A stretch of 64,000 nt of DNA from Paracoccaceae bacterium (GTDB taxonomy: Bacteria > Pseudomonadota > Alphaproteobacteria > Rhodobacterales > Rhodobacteraceae), in the NCBI GenBank assembly GCA_029244725.1, contig JAQWQJ010000133.1, positions 36,940-100,939 on the forward strand, in the 5' to 3' direction. Under the pieces are notes generated by a model. That model ran no database searches. It had not been told where the DNA came from and was given only the letters and a program-made list of their open reading frames with translations. Position numbers and translations under genes: made by a program. Of this stretch, positions 8,997 through 17,946 are shown one piece after another; within the stretch, counting starts at the first letter, position 1, and every line of letters starts with the position of its first letter.

Positions 8997-10169
8997 ATGA
9001 AGAAGACTCTTACAAAACTAACCGCAGCAGCAATGTTGCTTTCGACAACCGCACCGGCATTCGCGCTGGAAGAAGGCGTTGTCACAATCTGGATGGGTGC
9101 TGGTAAAGGCGACGTAAACCTGCAAGCCGCCGCAGCAGCATTCACTGCCGATCTTGGCGTTGAAGTTAAAGTTGAGGTCGTAGATCCAGGTCTGACAGAC
9201 AAGTTCCAGCAAGCCGCCGCAACTGGCGACGGCCCTGACATTGTTCTTTGGGCGCATGACCGCTTTGGCGAATGGGCCACTGGTGGTCTTCTGTCAGCAG
9301 TTTCGCCAAGCCAGGAATTCCAGGACGGTGTTCTGGATTCAGGTTGGGACGCTGTATCGTTCGGCGGAAAGATCTGGGGTTACCCTGTTGCCGTTGAGGC
9401 CATCGGTCTGGTCTACAACACCGATCTGGTCGACACGCCTCCTGCTACGTTCGAAGAACTGAAGGACATGCAAATGCCAGAAGGCGTTTCGACCATCCTT
9501 TGGGACTACAACAACACCTACTTCACCATGCCGATGCTGATGGCAAACGGTGGTTACGCATTCCAGAAGGTTGACGGCAACTTCGACGGCAACGACACCG
9601 GTGTAAACAACGACGGCGCTAAAATCGGCGGAAACGTTTTGCGTTCGCTGTTTGACGATGGTGTTTTGCCAGAAGGCGTAGACTACGGCGTTATGGACGG
9701 CGCGATGGCAAACGGTGAAACCGCAATGGTCATCAACGGTCCATGGTCATGGGCTGGCTACGAGGGCAACGGCCGCAACATCGCGGTTGCTCCGATCCCT
9801 TCCGTCAATGGTCAAGTATCGCCTGCATTCATCGGTGTGTACTCGGCAGCGATCAACGCCGCTTCGCCAAATCAGGATTTGGCAGTCGAGCTGCTTGAAA
9901 ACTACATCCTGACCGACGACGGTCTGGCAGCATGGAACTCGGCAAGCGAGCTGGGTGCATTGGCTGACAAATCTGCAGGAGCCGCCCAAACCGATCCGAA
10001 AGTCGGCGCGACAATCGCAAACGCAGCTTCGGGTATCCCAATGCCATCGAACCCTGAAATGGGCGCGTTCTGGAGTGCAATGGGTCCGGCCTTGTCGAAC
10101 ATCACTTCGGGTGCTGCATCGGTTGAAGATGCACTGGATGACGCGGCAGCGCGTATTCTGGGCGAGTAA
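8997..10169 (+). CDS. malE: Periplasmic maltose/maltodextrin-binding protein MalE
   Basis: A 390-residue precursor (E. coli MalE has 396) with a Sec signal peptide ending near TTAPAFA. Recognisable MalE blocks include DGPDIVLWAHDRFGEWA, YPVAVEAIGLVYN, GETAMVINGPWSWAGY, INAASPNQDLAVELLENY and PMPSNPEMGAFWSAM. These cover the sugar-binding cleft and the hinge. The ATG at 8997 has GGGAG seven bases upstream; the frame open to 8952 is not needed. It delivers maltodextrin to MalFGK2. Confidence 0.95.
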   Translation: MKKTLTKLTAAAMLLSTTAPAFALEEGVVTIWMGAGKGDVNLQAAAAAFTADLGVEVKVEVVDPGLTDKFQQAAATGDGPDIVLWAHDRFGEWATGGLLSAVSPSQEFQDGVLDSGWDAVSFGGKIWGYPVAVEAIGLVYNTDLVDTPPATFEELKDMQMPEGVSTILWDYNNTYFTMPMLMANGGYAFQKVDGNFDGNDTGVNNDGAKIGGNVLRSLFDDGVLPEGVDYGVMDGAMANGETAMVINGPWSWAGYEGNGRNIAVAPIPSVNGQVSPAFIGVYSAAINAASPNQDLAVELLENYILTDDGLAAWNSASELGALADKSAGAAQTDPKVGATIANAASGIPMPSNPEMGAFWSAMGPALSNITSGAASVEDALDDAAARILGE

Positions 10170-10189
10170 TCGCAATACACCAATTATAG

Positions 10190-10209
10190 CGGGGCGAGCA
10201 ATCGCCCCG
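10190..10209 (+). terminator. malE-malF intergenic hairpin (attenuator or mRNA stabiliser)
   Basis: A perfect 8-bp stem CGGGGCGA/TCGCCCCG closes a GCAA loop 20 bases after the malE stop. No T-run follows, so full termination is not expected. In E. coli a REP element in the same place stabilises malE mRNA against malF; the same purpose is inferred here. Confidence 0.65.
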
Positions 10210-10231
10210 TGACTTTATGAGGGTTCCCTAA

Positions 10232-11776
10232 ATGGCAGTCGCATCGATTGATATGAGCAAACCAGTGCCCTTGACCCCAATGGCAGTCGTTGCCAAGGCG
10301 CTTGTTTTTCTCGCCACAGGACTGCTGCTTTTTGCAGCCTACACCGTTTATATGATCGGTCAGCCGCTTTTTGGCGTCATCGTGACCATCGTGGCCTTGG
10401 GTTTCCTCTTTGTCTTTGGATTGCGCCGGTTTTACTTCGCGCGGTTTATTTATCCGGGCATTGCCACAATGGCATTGTTCGTAATTTTTCCGATTTTCTA
10501 CACCATTTATCTCGGCTTCACGAACTACGGCTCGTTCAACTTGCTGACCTATCAGCGGGTGCAAGAAGTTCTGTTATCCTCAAAGATCGTTGACAAATCT
10601 ACCGCTATCCCCTTTGCGGTCGCCGCCGAAGGGGACCACTATCGCGTATACTTTGAAGACGCTGGGGCGGGCGGATATCTGTCTGACCTCGTTGCCCTGG
10701 ATGGAAGTACTGCAAATGTGGGCGCAAGTGCCGTCAATTCTGCGCCAGAAGTGCTATTAGAACGTCGCGATGCTATCAAGTTACGCAAAGGTTTAGCCGA
10801 GATTTCTGTGACCCTACCAGACGGGACAGAACTTAGAAATGCAGGCCTTCGAGAGTTTGCAAGTGTTACGCCGGAGTTTCAGATCGCACCTGACGGGAAC
10901 GCTACTCGCGTCACAGACGGTGCTGTTTTCACGCCCGACCACGCGACCGGCTTCTACACCAATGCCGAGGGCGAGCAAATCACACCCGGTTGGCGCACAA
11001 ACATCGGTCTTCAGAACTTCGAGCGTATTTTCACATCAGACGGCATTCGCGGACCAATGATTTCTATTTTCATCTGGACCGTCATTTTCGCCGTCGGTTC
11101 GGTTGTATTCACCTTCGCGCTTGGCGTTACTCTGGCCAGCATTCTGCAATGGCCGCATCTACGCTTCAAAGCAGCTTATCGCATCCTGTTGATCCTGCCT
11201 TATGCGGTTCCGGCCTTTATCTCGATCCTCGTGTTTAAGGGCCTGTTCAATCAGAACTTTGGCGAGATTAACCTTGTGCTAGAGGCCTTGTTCGGGCTGC
11301 GGCCAGAGTGGAATACGAACGGTTTTCTCGCCCGCTGCATGTTGCTGATGGTCAATGTCTGGCTGGGCTATCCATATATGATGCTTCTGGCGATGGGATT
11401 CTTACAATCGGTGCCCGAAGAGCAGAAGAAAGCTGCTGCGCTTGAGGGCGCAGGGATGCTGCGCGTTTTCTGGACGATCACACTGCCGCAAATCCTACCG
11501 CCATTCCTCCCGTTGCTGCTGGCGTCCTTCGCGTTCAACTTCAACAACATCGTTCTGGTATTGCTGCTGACACGTGGCGGACCTGATATGCCGGGTACCA
11601 TCATTCCCGCAGGTGAGACCGACATCCTCGGATCGTTCACCTACCGCATCGCCTTTATGGATAGCGGCACACAGTTCGGACTGTCCGGCGCGATCACGTT
11701 GCTGATTTTCATCCTCGTCTCAATCATGGCCTATGCGAACTTCGTGTTCATGCGCCGTGCCGCGAATAAAGGGTAA
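10232..11776 (+). CDS. malF: Maltose ABC importer permease MalF with large P2 loop
   Basis: The 514-residue length matches E. coli MalF. Three hydrophobic segments occupy residues about 20-95, followed by a soluble region (about residues 105-260) that corresponds to the MalF P2 periplasmic loop which caps MalE, and then the membrane domain with the EAA loop EEQKKAAALEGAGMLRVFW that docks on MalK. The usual CUT1 permeases of alphaproteobacteria lack the P2 loop, so this is the enterobacterial-style importer. It is followed by malG after 4 bases. Confidence 0.93.
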   Translation: MAVASIDMSKPVPLTPMAVVAKALVFLATGLLLFAAYTVYMIGQPLFGVIVTIVALGFLFVFGLRRFYFARFIYPGIATMALFVIFPIFYTIYLGFTNYGSFNLLTYQRVQEVLLSSKIVDKSTAIPFAVAAEGDHYRVYFEDAGAGGYLSDLVALDGSTANVGASAVNSAPEVLLERRDAIKLRKGLAEISVTLPDGTELRNAGLREFASVTPEFQIAPDGNATRVTDGAVFTPDHATGFYTNAEGEQITPGWRTNIGLQNFERIFTSDGIRGPMISIFIWTVIFAVGSVVFTFALGVTLASILQWPHLRFKAAYRILLILPYAVPAFISILVFKGLFNQNFGEINLVLEALFGLRPEWNTNGFLARCMLLMVNVWLGYPYMMLLAMGFLQSVPEEQKKAAALEGAGMLRVFWTITLPQILPPFLPLLLASFAFNFNNIVLVLLLTRGGPDMPGTIIPAGETDILGSFTYRIAFMDSGTQFGLSGAITLLIFILVSIMAYANFVFMRRAANKG

Positions 11777-11780
11777 GACC

Positions 11781-12671
11781 ATGATCGTTGAAAACAAACG
11801 CACCCTGTTTTGGCAAAAGCTTGTGGCTCATGGGTTCATGCTGGGCTTTCTCGTGATCATCATGTTCCCCTTCCTTGTGGTGATCTCGATCTCGTTCCGG
11901 GAAGGTAACTTCACGGTGGGCGATCTCATCCCCCGCAATCCTACTTTGGAGCATTGGTATCTCGCCTTCGGGTTGGACTACACCCGTGCCGACGGGACTG
12001 TCATTGAGCCGCCGTACCCTGTGCTGCTTTGGATGTGGAACTCAGTCAAAATCGCCCTGATTGCAGCGTTTGGGGTTCTGATTGTCTCGACCATTTCGGC
12101 CTATGCCTTTAGCCGCATTCGCTTCAAAGGACGGGCGGGACTGCTGGATTCGCTCTTTATCATCCAAATGTTCCCTACCACTCTCGCGCTGGTGGCGCTT
12201 TATGCAATTTTTGACTCGATGGGGGACATTTCGTCAGCCATCGGGATCGATAGCCACGGAGCGTTGATCGTTGTCTATCTCTCAGGTGTGATGATGCATA
12301 TCTGGACGATCAAGGGCTATTTCGACAGTATAGATTCATCATTAGACAAGGCTGCGTCCATTGATGGAGCAACGCCTTGGCAAACCTTCCGCATGATCTT
12401 TCTCCCTTTGGCAACGCCGATAATGGCTGTCGTGTTTGTGCTGGTCTTTATCGGCGTAATAAACGACTACCCCGTCGCCTCGGTCTTGTTGCGTTCGGAA
12501 GATCAAATGACTTTGGCAGTGGGTTCGCGACTGTATTTGAACGAGTTCAAGTATCTCTGGGGAGACTTCGCCGCTGCTGCTATCTTATCGGGACTGCCGA
12601 TCACAGTCGTGTTCCTGATCGCGCAGAAGTATCTTGTTTCAGGGCTGAGCGATGGGGCGGTGAAGGGGTGA
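11781..12671 (+). CDS. malG: Maltose ABC importer permease MalG
   Basis: Starting at the ATG at 11781 gives 296 residues, the same as E. coli MalG. The earlier in-frame codon at 11733 lies inside malF. Six membrane segments are visible, including FMLGFLVIIMFPFLVVISIS near the N-terminus. The EAA loop SSLDKAASIDGATPWQTFR contacts MalK, and the tail ends SGLSDGAVKG, the conserved MalG C-terminus that reaches into the MalK interface. Last gene of the rightward mal operon; no T-rich terminator hairpin was seen in the 118 bases that follow. Confidence 0.93.
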   Translation: MIVENKRTLFWQKLVAHGFMLGFLVIIMFPFLVVISISFREGNFTVGDLIPRNPTLEHWYLAFGLDYTRADGTVIEPPYPVLLWMWNSVKIALIAAFGVLIVSTISAYAFSRIRFKGRAGLLDSLFIIQMFPTTLALVALYAIFDSMGDISSAIGIDSHGALIVVYLSGVMMHIWTIKGYFDSIDSSLDKAASIDGATPWQTFRMIFLPLATPIMAVVFVLVFIGVINDYPVASVLLRSEDQMTLAVGSRLYLNEFKYLWGDFAAAAILSGLPITVVFLIAQKYLVSGLSDGAVKG

Positions 12672-12789
12672 TCGCGTCTGGCAGATTCTGACATTGGGTA
12701 GAATGGGCTCTAAGTAGCCGTTCTCCGCGGGATGCACGAAGGTCGGCTCTGGGCCGATCGATACGAATAACTGGTCTCACTTCATAAAT

Positions 12790-14004
12790 TTAAAGATCAC
12801 TGACCCGCACAACGCGCAAACCCGTTTCCAACTCACGCGCCCACACATGCCTGTCTGCAATCAACGAAGCAAATCTAGGCCAAAACCCGGTCTCGGCCGA
12901 CAACACCACAATCAGGTCAGCATCTAAACCGCCCAAAAACCACGGCCTCGGAACAAACACTTCAAAGCAAATCAGCGGAAGAATTCTTGTCCCGTTTAGA
13001 AGGGTTAAGATCCGCCGCGTCCCTAGCACCAAGTCACTTTCGTAGATGAACGGAACACTCCCTTCATAAAACGGAACGAGCAATTCTTTTTCAGAAACCT
13101 GCACCCCATCCTCAGTGACCAACACGGCAGAATTACGTAGGTCTGGTGATCCTTCTCTGCTATATCGTGTCATCCCGAACAGTAGGGGCAGGTGACTGGG
13201 ATCCAGCTTTGAGATCGCCTCACCGAGATCAAACGTTCCAGTCACCGCTCCTTCTGGCCAAACAATGAGACCGTCCCCTGCGACGAGATCTGACATTTTC
13301 TGCAAACGCTCGAGATTTTCAGCCGCATGCGTGGGCGAAGACCACTTCAATCGCGGGTCAGGGTTGTGCGCAATTCCGTAGATCGGATGTCCGTCAAACT
13401 CGGGACGTGGGGGACCTGGTAAAAAGCATAAGGCAAAACTGACCAATACCGTGATCGGCAAACCAAACCGTGTTTGCCTCTCTGCCAAAGACGCGCCTAA
13501 CCCAATCATTGCCGACGCGCCAATGACACTGAACCACGCTACCAAATATCCAAGTGATCCATTCACTGCAAAGAGCCCAACAGGCGCCATAACGAGCCCG
13601 AGAGCGGCAGAGGCTGCTTCTGCTCCTCCCAGCGAGGCGCAAGGGACAAGTGTCGGGAAAGATCGCAACATCCGCTCGCTCAGGAATGCTGCACCACCAT
13701 AGAACACGGCCCCACACGAAGCGTAACCCATGACAGCGGCAGCCATTTCACGGGGTCCATCAAGGGCTGACAACGTCCAAACCGCCGTAACCGGCACATA
13801 GACAGCTCCCCATATGGCCATGGCTTTGACGGGTTGGCGTTTAAACAGTCCCGCTAGAAGAACGAGAGAAGCGATGCCCCCGGGGGAGGAGTTCAGGAGC
13901 ATCGCCAGAGCTGTCAGCAGGCCGACCGCTGCGGCCTGCAAACCAACGAGGGAAGTTGTCAGGTCAGCACGATCTGAGTTTAGGCGAAACATTGAAGCCA
14001 ACAA
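12790..14004 (-). CDS. traB: TraB-like conjugation protein (nitrilase/apolipoprotein N-acyltransferase-like)
   Basis: A 404-residue protein with six or more hydrophobic segments in the first 210 residues and a nitrilase-fold domain behind. The catalytic triad is intact: Glu in IVWPEGAVTG, Lys in SEKELLVPFYEG and Cys in PLICFEVF. This is the layout of apolipoprotein N-acyltransferase (Lnt) but shorter than chromosomal Lnt (about 500), and it matches TraB of Ti-type conjugation systems. It faces away from the traD remnant at 14214. What TraB acylates or hydrolyses is unknown. An accessory Lnt acting on a plasmid lipoprotein is the alternative. Confidence 0.75.
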   Translation of the reverse strand: MLASMFRLNSDRADLTTSLVGLQAAAVGLLTALAMLLNSSPGGIASLVLLAGLFKRQPVKAMAIWGAVYVPVTAVWTLSALDGPREMAAAVMGYASCGAVFYGGAAFLSERMLRSFPTLVPCASLGGAEAASAALGLVMAPVGLFAVNGSLGYLVAWFSVIGASAMIGLGASLAERQTRFGLPITVLVSFALCFLPGPPRPEFDGHPIYGIAHNPDPRLKWSSPTHAAENLERLQKMSDLVAGDGLIVWPEGAVTGTFDLGEAISKLDPSHLPLLFGMTRYSREGSPDLRNSAVLVTEDGVQVSEKELLVPFYEGSVPFIYESDLVLGTRRILTLLNGTRILPLICFEVFVPRPWFLGGLDADLIVVLSAETGFWPRFASLIADRHVWARELETGLRVVRVSDL

Positions 14005-14213
14005 GATTTATTCCGCATTCCCAAGGGTTACTTTAGTCAAACTTTGAGGTGTTTTATGTCAGAAATGCTCACTTATTTAACATAATTCTTATTACGCGCC
14101 CTTTGACATATGCGCATTCATTTCTTCTCCTAAGCATGTGTTAAGTATCGACTTTACCGAGTAAGTGTGAAGGATTTACGCGTCCACATCAGGCCACTGC
14201 CGCAATTTTAAGA
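14005..14213. promoter_or_regulatory. Upstream region of traB
   Basis: About 209 AT-rich bases between the traB start and the traD remnant. It should hold the traB promoter. Nothing else is recognisable in it. Confidence 0.3.
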
Positions 14214-14400
14214 TTCTATTTGATTGTTTTTTTAATAATTATTATTGAATCACACGCAATTGAAAAGTGCGCTTCATAGTAAGAAACTCTCCCGATCGGC
14301 TCATCCGTGTCGGACAAACAACCCAGCACTGGATCCGCATGGCCGTTCAGGTTTTTCGAGCGACTGCTGCCTTGAGGTTTGCACTTGTTCTCTGCCGGAA
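14214..14400 (+). pseudogene. Decayed duplicate of the traD upstream region and first about 40 codons
   Basis: This stretch aligns base by base with 41306-41490, the leader and start of the intact traD. Both begin TTCTATTTGATTGTT, run through an AT-rich leader and a GCGCTTCAT or ACGCTTCAT just before the start, and share ACCCAGCACTGGATCCGCAT. In the corresponding frame the remnant reads NSPDRLIRVGQTTQHWIRMA against NSPDQFIRGGQTTQHWIRMA in traD. The traD ATG is replaced by ATA at 14276. Similarity fades near 14400, at the point where the Fic upstream region begins. So a fragment of a second, somewhat diverged traD lies beside traB. Confidence 0.85.
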
Positions 14401-14508
14401 ACACTCTTCGGCAACCGTGATCGGCAAGTCACATCGGCAAAACATTGCATTAATGTATCCAATACGCCTACAATGCAGGGGTCTATTAAGCACAGAAGAT
14501 CGGCAAAG

Positions 14509-15711
14509 ATGTTGGAAACACCCGGCAGGATTGAACCCTGCTTCTTCGAGGAACACATACCCGCTGAACTTGCGGACCTTTCGATCGACATCCAGCGAGA
14601 GGCAACACAGTTAGGACAAGGGTTGCATCCGGACAGCGCGGCTGAACTTGCCGACCTCGTACGGGTGATGAACTGCTACTACTCAAACCTGATCGAGGGG
14701 CACAATACCCGACCACGTGACATCGAACGGGCGCTTGCCGGTGCCGAGCTTGAAGAGGCAACCCGCCCCCTCGCCCTAGAAGCACGCGCGCATGTCATCG
14801 TTCAACGTGCCATCGACAAAATGCATCGGGCTGGCACCCTCCCTCGACCCACATCCATCGAGTTTCTTACATGGGTGCACAAAGCCTTTTATGATGAAAT
14901 GCCAAATGAGTTTCGCGTGATTGAACACCCGGACGGAACACAAGAGCCGATTGTTCCCGGGCGCTTGCGCCAGGACGGGGATCGGGAAGTGGCCGTGGGG
15001 CGTCATCTGCCACCATCATCCGCACGGGTCGCAGCCTTCATGGAGCATTTCGACAAGCGGTTCCAGATCGCGGCGCGTTCTTCGAGCGGACGTATCATTG
15101 CGATCGCCTCGGCACACCACCGTCTGAACTACATCCATCCCATTCCAGACGGGAACGGGCGCGTCAGCCGTTTGATGTCACATGCCATGGCACTGACGGC
15201 TAATATTGGCGGCCAGGGGCTGTGGTCGGTTTCTCGCGGGCTGGCGCGCGGCTTGACAGATCGTGGCGAGTACAAACGCATGATGGATCTTGCTGACAGC
15301 CCGCGTCGTGGAGACCGCGATGGACGCGGAAACCTTTCCGAGGCAGCGCTGAAGAGGTTCTGCGAGTGGTTCCTGAGTGTCACACTCGACCAGATCACAT
15401 TCTCCGCAAAACTGTTTGACCTCGGCGGGTTGGAAAAGCGGTACCGGCGCCTCGTTGAAGATACTATTGACGACAAGCGCGCACCCGAATTGATCTCGGC
15501 CGTCCTTCGGCATGGCGCGCTTGAACGCGGCGACGCTCAAGTTGTGCTCAAGACCTCCGAACGCACAGCCCGCAACACACTGAGCAAACTTACTGCTGCC
15601 GGATACCTCAGATCAGCCTCACCTAAAACTCCGGTCAGACTGGCGTTCCCTCTGGAATATCGAGAACGGCTTTTCCCCAATCTATTCGCTGATGCAGAGT
15701 TGCCCGATTAG
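14509..15711 (+). CDS. Fic-domain enzyme (probable AMP-transferase), class II with N-terminal inhibitory helix
   Basis: From the ATG at 14509, which has AGAAG upstream, the protein has 400 residues. The Fic core motif HPIPDGNGRVSR begins at residue 210, with the catalytic His. The inhibitory motif (S/T)xxxE(G/N) is present as SNLIEG near residue 60, so the enzyme should be autoinhibited. The C-terminal 100 residues look like a winged helix (TSERTARNTLSKLTAAGYLR). Fic proteins move AMP or other nucleotides onto protein hydroxyls. An in-frame ATG at 14473 would add 12 residues; the open frame further upstream belongs to the traD remnant. The target is unknown. Confidence 0.88.
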   Translation: MLETPGRIEPCFFEEHIPAELADLSIDIQREATQLGQGLHPDSAAELADLVRVMNCYYSNLIEGHNTRPRDIERALAGAELEEATRPLALEARAHVIVQRAIDKMHRAGTLPRPTSIEFLTWVHKAFYDEMPNEFRVIEHPDGTQEPIVPGRLRQDGDREVAVGRHLPPSSARVAAFMEHFDKRFQIAARSSSGRIIAIASAHHRLNYIHPIPDGNGRVSRLMSHAMALTANIGGQGLWSVSRGLARGLTDRGEYKRMMDLADSPRRGDRDGRGNLSEAALKRFCEWFLSVTLDQITFSAKLFDLGGLEKRYRRLVEDTIDDKRAPELISAVLRHGALERGDAQVVLKTSERTARNTLSKLTAAGYLRSASPKTPVRLAFPLEYRERLFPNLFADAELPD

Positions 15712-16260
15712 GACCTTCGGAAACCGTCGGTCTTGCCATGTGTGGTCGATCCATATTCCGGTACATTAGTGGATTTTTCAGAACGCGAAGTGGCAGTTGG
15801 CCCTGGGGGTGAGCTCTCGCTTTATTGCCGGTCAAAACAGTCGATCATTGACTGCGTAGATCCGACTGCGGACATTCAATGGTTCGTTGACGAATGTTCA
15901 AAGTGCGGACAAACCGGACTTGTGCAACAGCGGCTTTTGCCGACGCAGCATTCCCTCGCATGTGCAGCAGCGTGCATTTTGTAGCGCAACAAGTGTCATT
16001 GAACCAGCCATTCGCGGTAGCAAAGGCCAGTCAATTTCAAACATCTCTTTCACTGCTGCTAGCGTCAAAAATCAGGTAGCGGGCAATGGGGCCATTTCCG
16101 AACTAACCACGAAGGCCGACTAACACTGAACGTCTTCCGCATGGCAAGCTGCGCCACTCCGATCCATCAGAAGAGCTGAGGTGCAGGTAGAGGTGGGATG
16201 AGAGTATACTCTGTTGATTTTTGGTTCCGGATCACAGGATAAATAGTTCCTGCCTCGATT
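15712..16260. other. Gene-poor stretch after fic
   Basis: About 550 bases with only short open frames that show no recognisable protein. It ends at a transposase relic, so it is probably scrambled mobile-element debris. No RNA gene or array was seen. Confidence 0.4.
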
Positions 16261-16392
16261 TCACAATGCGGCTCTGGACTGCGTTGACTTGAGGGCCAAA
16301 TCGGCTAGCTTTTTGAGGTTCTGGGCGGTTGCAGCGAGGATAAATTCGTCATGACCACCGCATGGTCCACGTAAATTGAGGCGGTCTAACCC
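16261..16392 (-). pseudogene. 3' end of an IS1182-type transposase gene (relic)
   Basis: The leftward frame reads LDRLNLRGPCGGHDEFILAA then TAQNLKKLADLAL and stops at 16261. This resembles the C-terminal block (RLNLRGP...EFLLAATAQNLRKLAKL) of DDE transposases of the IS1182 group. Only about 43 residues remain, and they begin exactly where the hyuB frame stops. It looks like the residue of an insertion that removed the end of hyuB. The family call is from memory of the motif and should be checked. Confidence 0.65.
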
Positions 16393-17946
16393 TTACGTGC
16401 ATCGCGCACTTCCGCCATTAGCCGTCGAAACAACGATCTCATCACCCGAGCGAATCGCGACCTTGCTGACAAAGGTGGCTTGTTCCAACTGATTACCATC
16501 TCGATGAATGCTGAGCGCGTTACGTCCACCATCCGATGCGCCGGGCAGGCCCCATACAGGCACAACCCCATGCGAGAACCCTACGGACATGACGCCTTCC
16601 CCACGCATAAGATACCGTGTGACGACACCCCGGCCGCCGGGCTGTTCGCCGTCACTATGGGCGGTGTCGCCCAGTGACTTCGACGCGACCTCGAAACCAT
16701 AGCGCGCCTCGGCCACCTCGACAGGGCAGTTGAACGTGTCACCGTGATTGGTGGAGAACATCGCGTCGTTTCCGGGCCGCTCAGGTGTTGCCCCCCATCC
16801 GCCCATCTGGGGTTCCACCATCGTGTAGCGTCGCCCCGTATCTGGATGCTGGCCCGCGATGACCAATCCAAAGATCGACGCAAAGCTGCCAGCAGGCAGA
16901 TCGGCCCCCGCCTTCTCGGCCAATCCGCGCCAGAGCATGTCGATCAGGCGAATGCGCGTTTCGAAATAATAGCCATGGGCCGCATCGGGGCTCGGGTCGA
17001 AGATGGAACCCGGGCGGGTAATCACCTTGAGCGGTGCGAATGACCCGGTATTTGCATAGCGTTCGGGGTCTGTGAGCGCCTTGAACAGGATCTGGCAGGC
17101 GACCAGCGCACCGTCATGACAGGTGTTGTAAGGGCCGACAGTCTGGTCGGGGGCGTCACTCAGGTCGACCGTAAATGTCTCGGGCGTGATGGTGATCGTC
17201 GCATTCCACGTGCTGCCGTCATCTTGTTCTTGCGCCACGTCAAAGCTGCCCTGCGGCAGATCAGCGAGACCTTTCAAGGCGCGCGCCAAACCGGTCTCAT
17301 GGGCATCTGCGATGGCCGCACGCAAGGTCTCGGCCCCGTAACGCGCGCACATGCTGCGGATCAACCGTGCCGCGCGCCGCCCGGCCGAGACCTGGGCCCA
17401 AAGGTCACCCTTGACGAAATCCGGCAGGCGGGAGTTGGTTTGGATAATATCCGCGACAGCCTCATTGCGTTCCCCTTTGGAGAACAGCCGGACGATCGGC
17501 AGACGCAAACCCTCGGCGACGATACTGGTCACATCGGTGGCCATCGACCCCGGTGTGCTGCCACCGATATCGCCCCAATGCGCGATGGAGGAGACCCAGG
17601 CGATACAGACGCCTTCGAAAAAGACCGGTTCGGCCACCACCACGTCATTCAGATGGGTCACGCCGCCGAAATTCGGGTCGTTGGTCAGGAAAACATCACC
17701 CTCCGCAACCCGGTCGCCTTCCTTTGCCAGGATCGCCTTGACCGATTTGTCCAGCACGCCGACGAAGGACGGGATGCCCGCCCCCGAACTGACCAGTGCT
17801 CCGTCCGCAGAAGTAACCCCGGTGCCAACGTCGAGAACCTCGTAGATGATCGGGCTCATCGCGGTCTTGCGCAGAACCTCGAACATTTCCTCGGCGGCGG
17901 AATCCAGCGCGGCTTGCACGACGGAAAGCGTGAATTGATCAGTCAT
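16393..17946 (-). CDS. hyuB: Hydantoinase/oxoprolinase B-type subunit, 3'-truncated second copy
   Basis: About 517 residues from the ATG at 17946, which overlaps the preceding M24 gene. It is clearly paralogous to the HyuB at 19861-21510; shared blocks are AAEEMFEVLRKTAMSPIIYE, SGAGIPSFVGVLDKSV and the GxxG-rich centre. The frame runs through GDEIVVSTANGG, which matches the GDVVRVITSSGAGYGDP region of the other copy, then breaks off as SARCT and a stop beside a transposase relic. About 30 C-terminal residues are missing. It may still fold, because the lost tail is peripheral, but this is uncertain. It is the last gene of the long leftward operon. Confidence 0.8.
   Translation of the reverse strand: MTDQFTLSVVQAALDSAAEEMFEVLRKTAMSPIIYEVLDVGTGVTSADGALVSSGAGIPSFVGVLDKSVKAILAKEGDRVAEGDVFLTNDPNFGGVTHLNDVVVAEPVFFEGVCIAWVSSIAHWGDIGGSTPGSMATDVTSIVAEGLRLPIVRLFSKGERNEAVADIIQTNSRLPDFVKGDLWAQVSAGRRAARLIRSMCARYGAETLRAAIADAHETGLARALKGLADLPQGSFDVAQEQDDGSTWNATITITPETFTVDLSDAPDQTVGPYNTCHDGALVACQILFKALTDPERYANTGSFAPLKVITRPGSIFDPSPDAAHGYYFETRIRLIDMLWRGLAEKAGADLPAGSFASIFGLVIAGQHPDTGRRYTMVEPQMGGWGATPERPGNDAMFSTNHGDTFNCPVEVAEARYGFEVASKSLGDTAHSDGEQPGGRGVVTRYLMRGEGVMSVGFSHGVVPVWGLPGASDGGRNALSIHRDGNQLEQATFVSKVAIRSGDEIVVSTANGGSARCT

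Noticed and set aside
12790..14004. Chromosomal-type apolipoprotein N-acyltransferase
   Set aside because: The protein is about 100 residues shorter than Lnt and lies among tra genes, so TraB is preferred, though the catalytic triad is the same.
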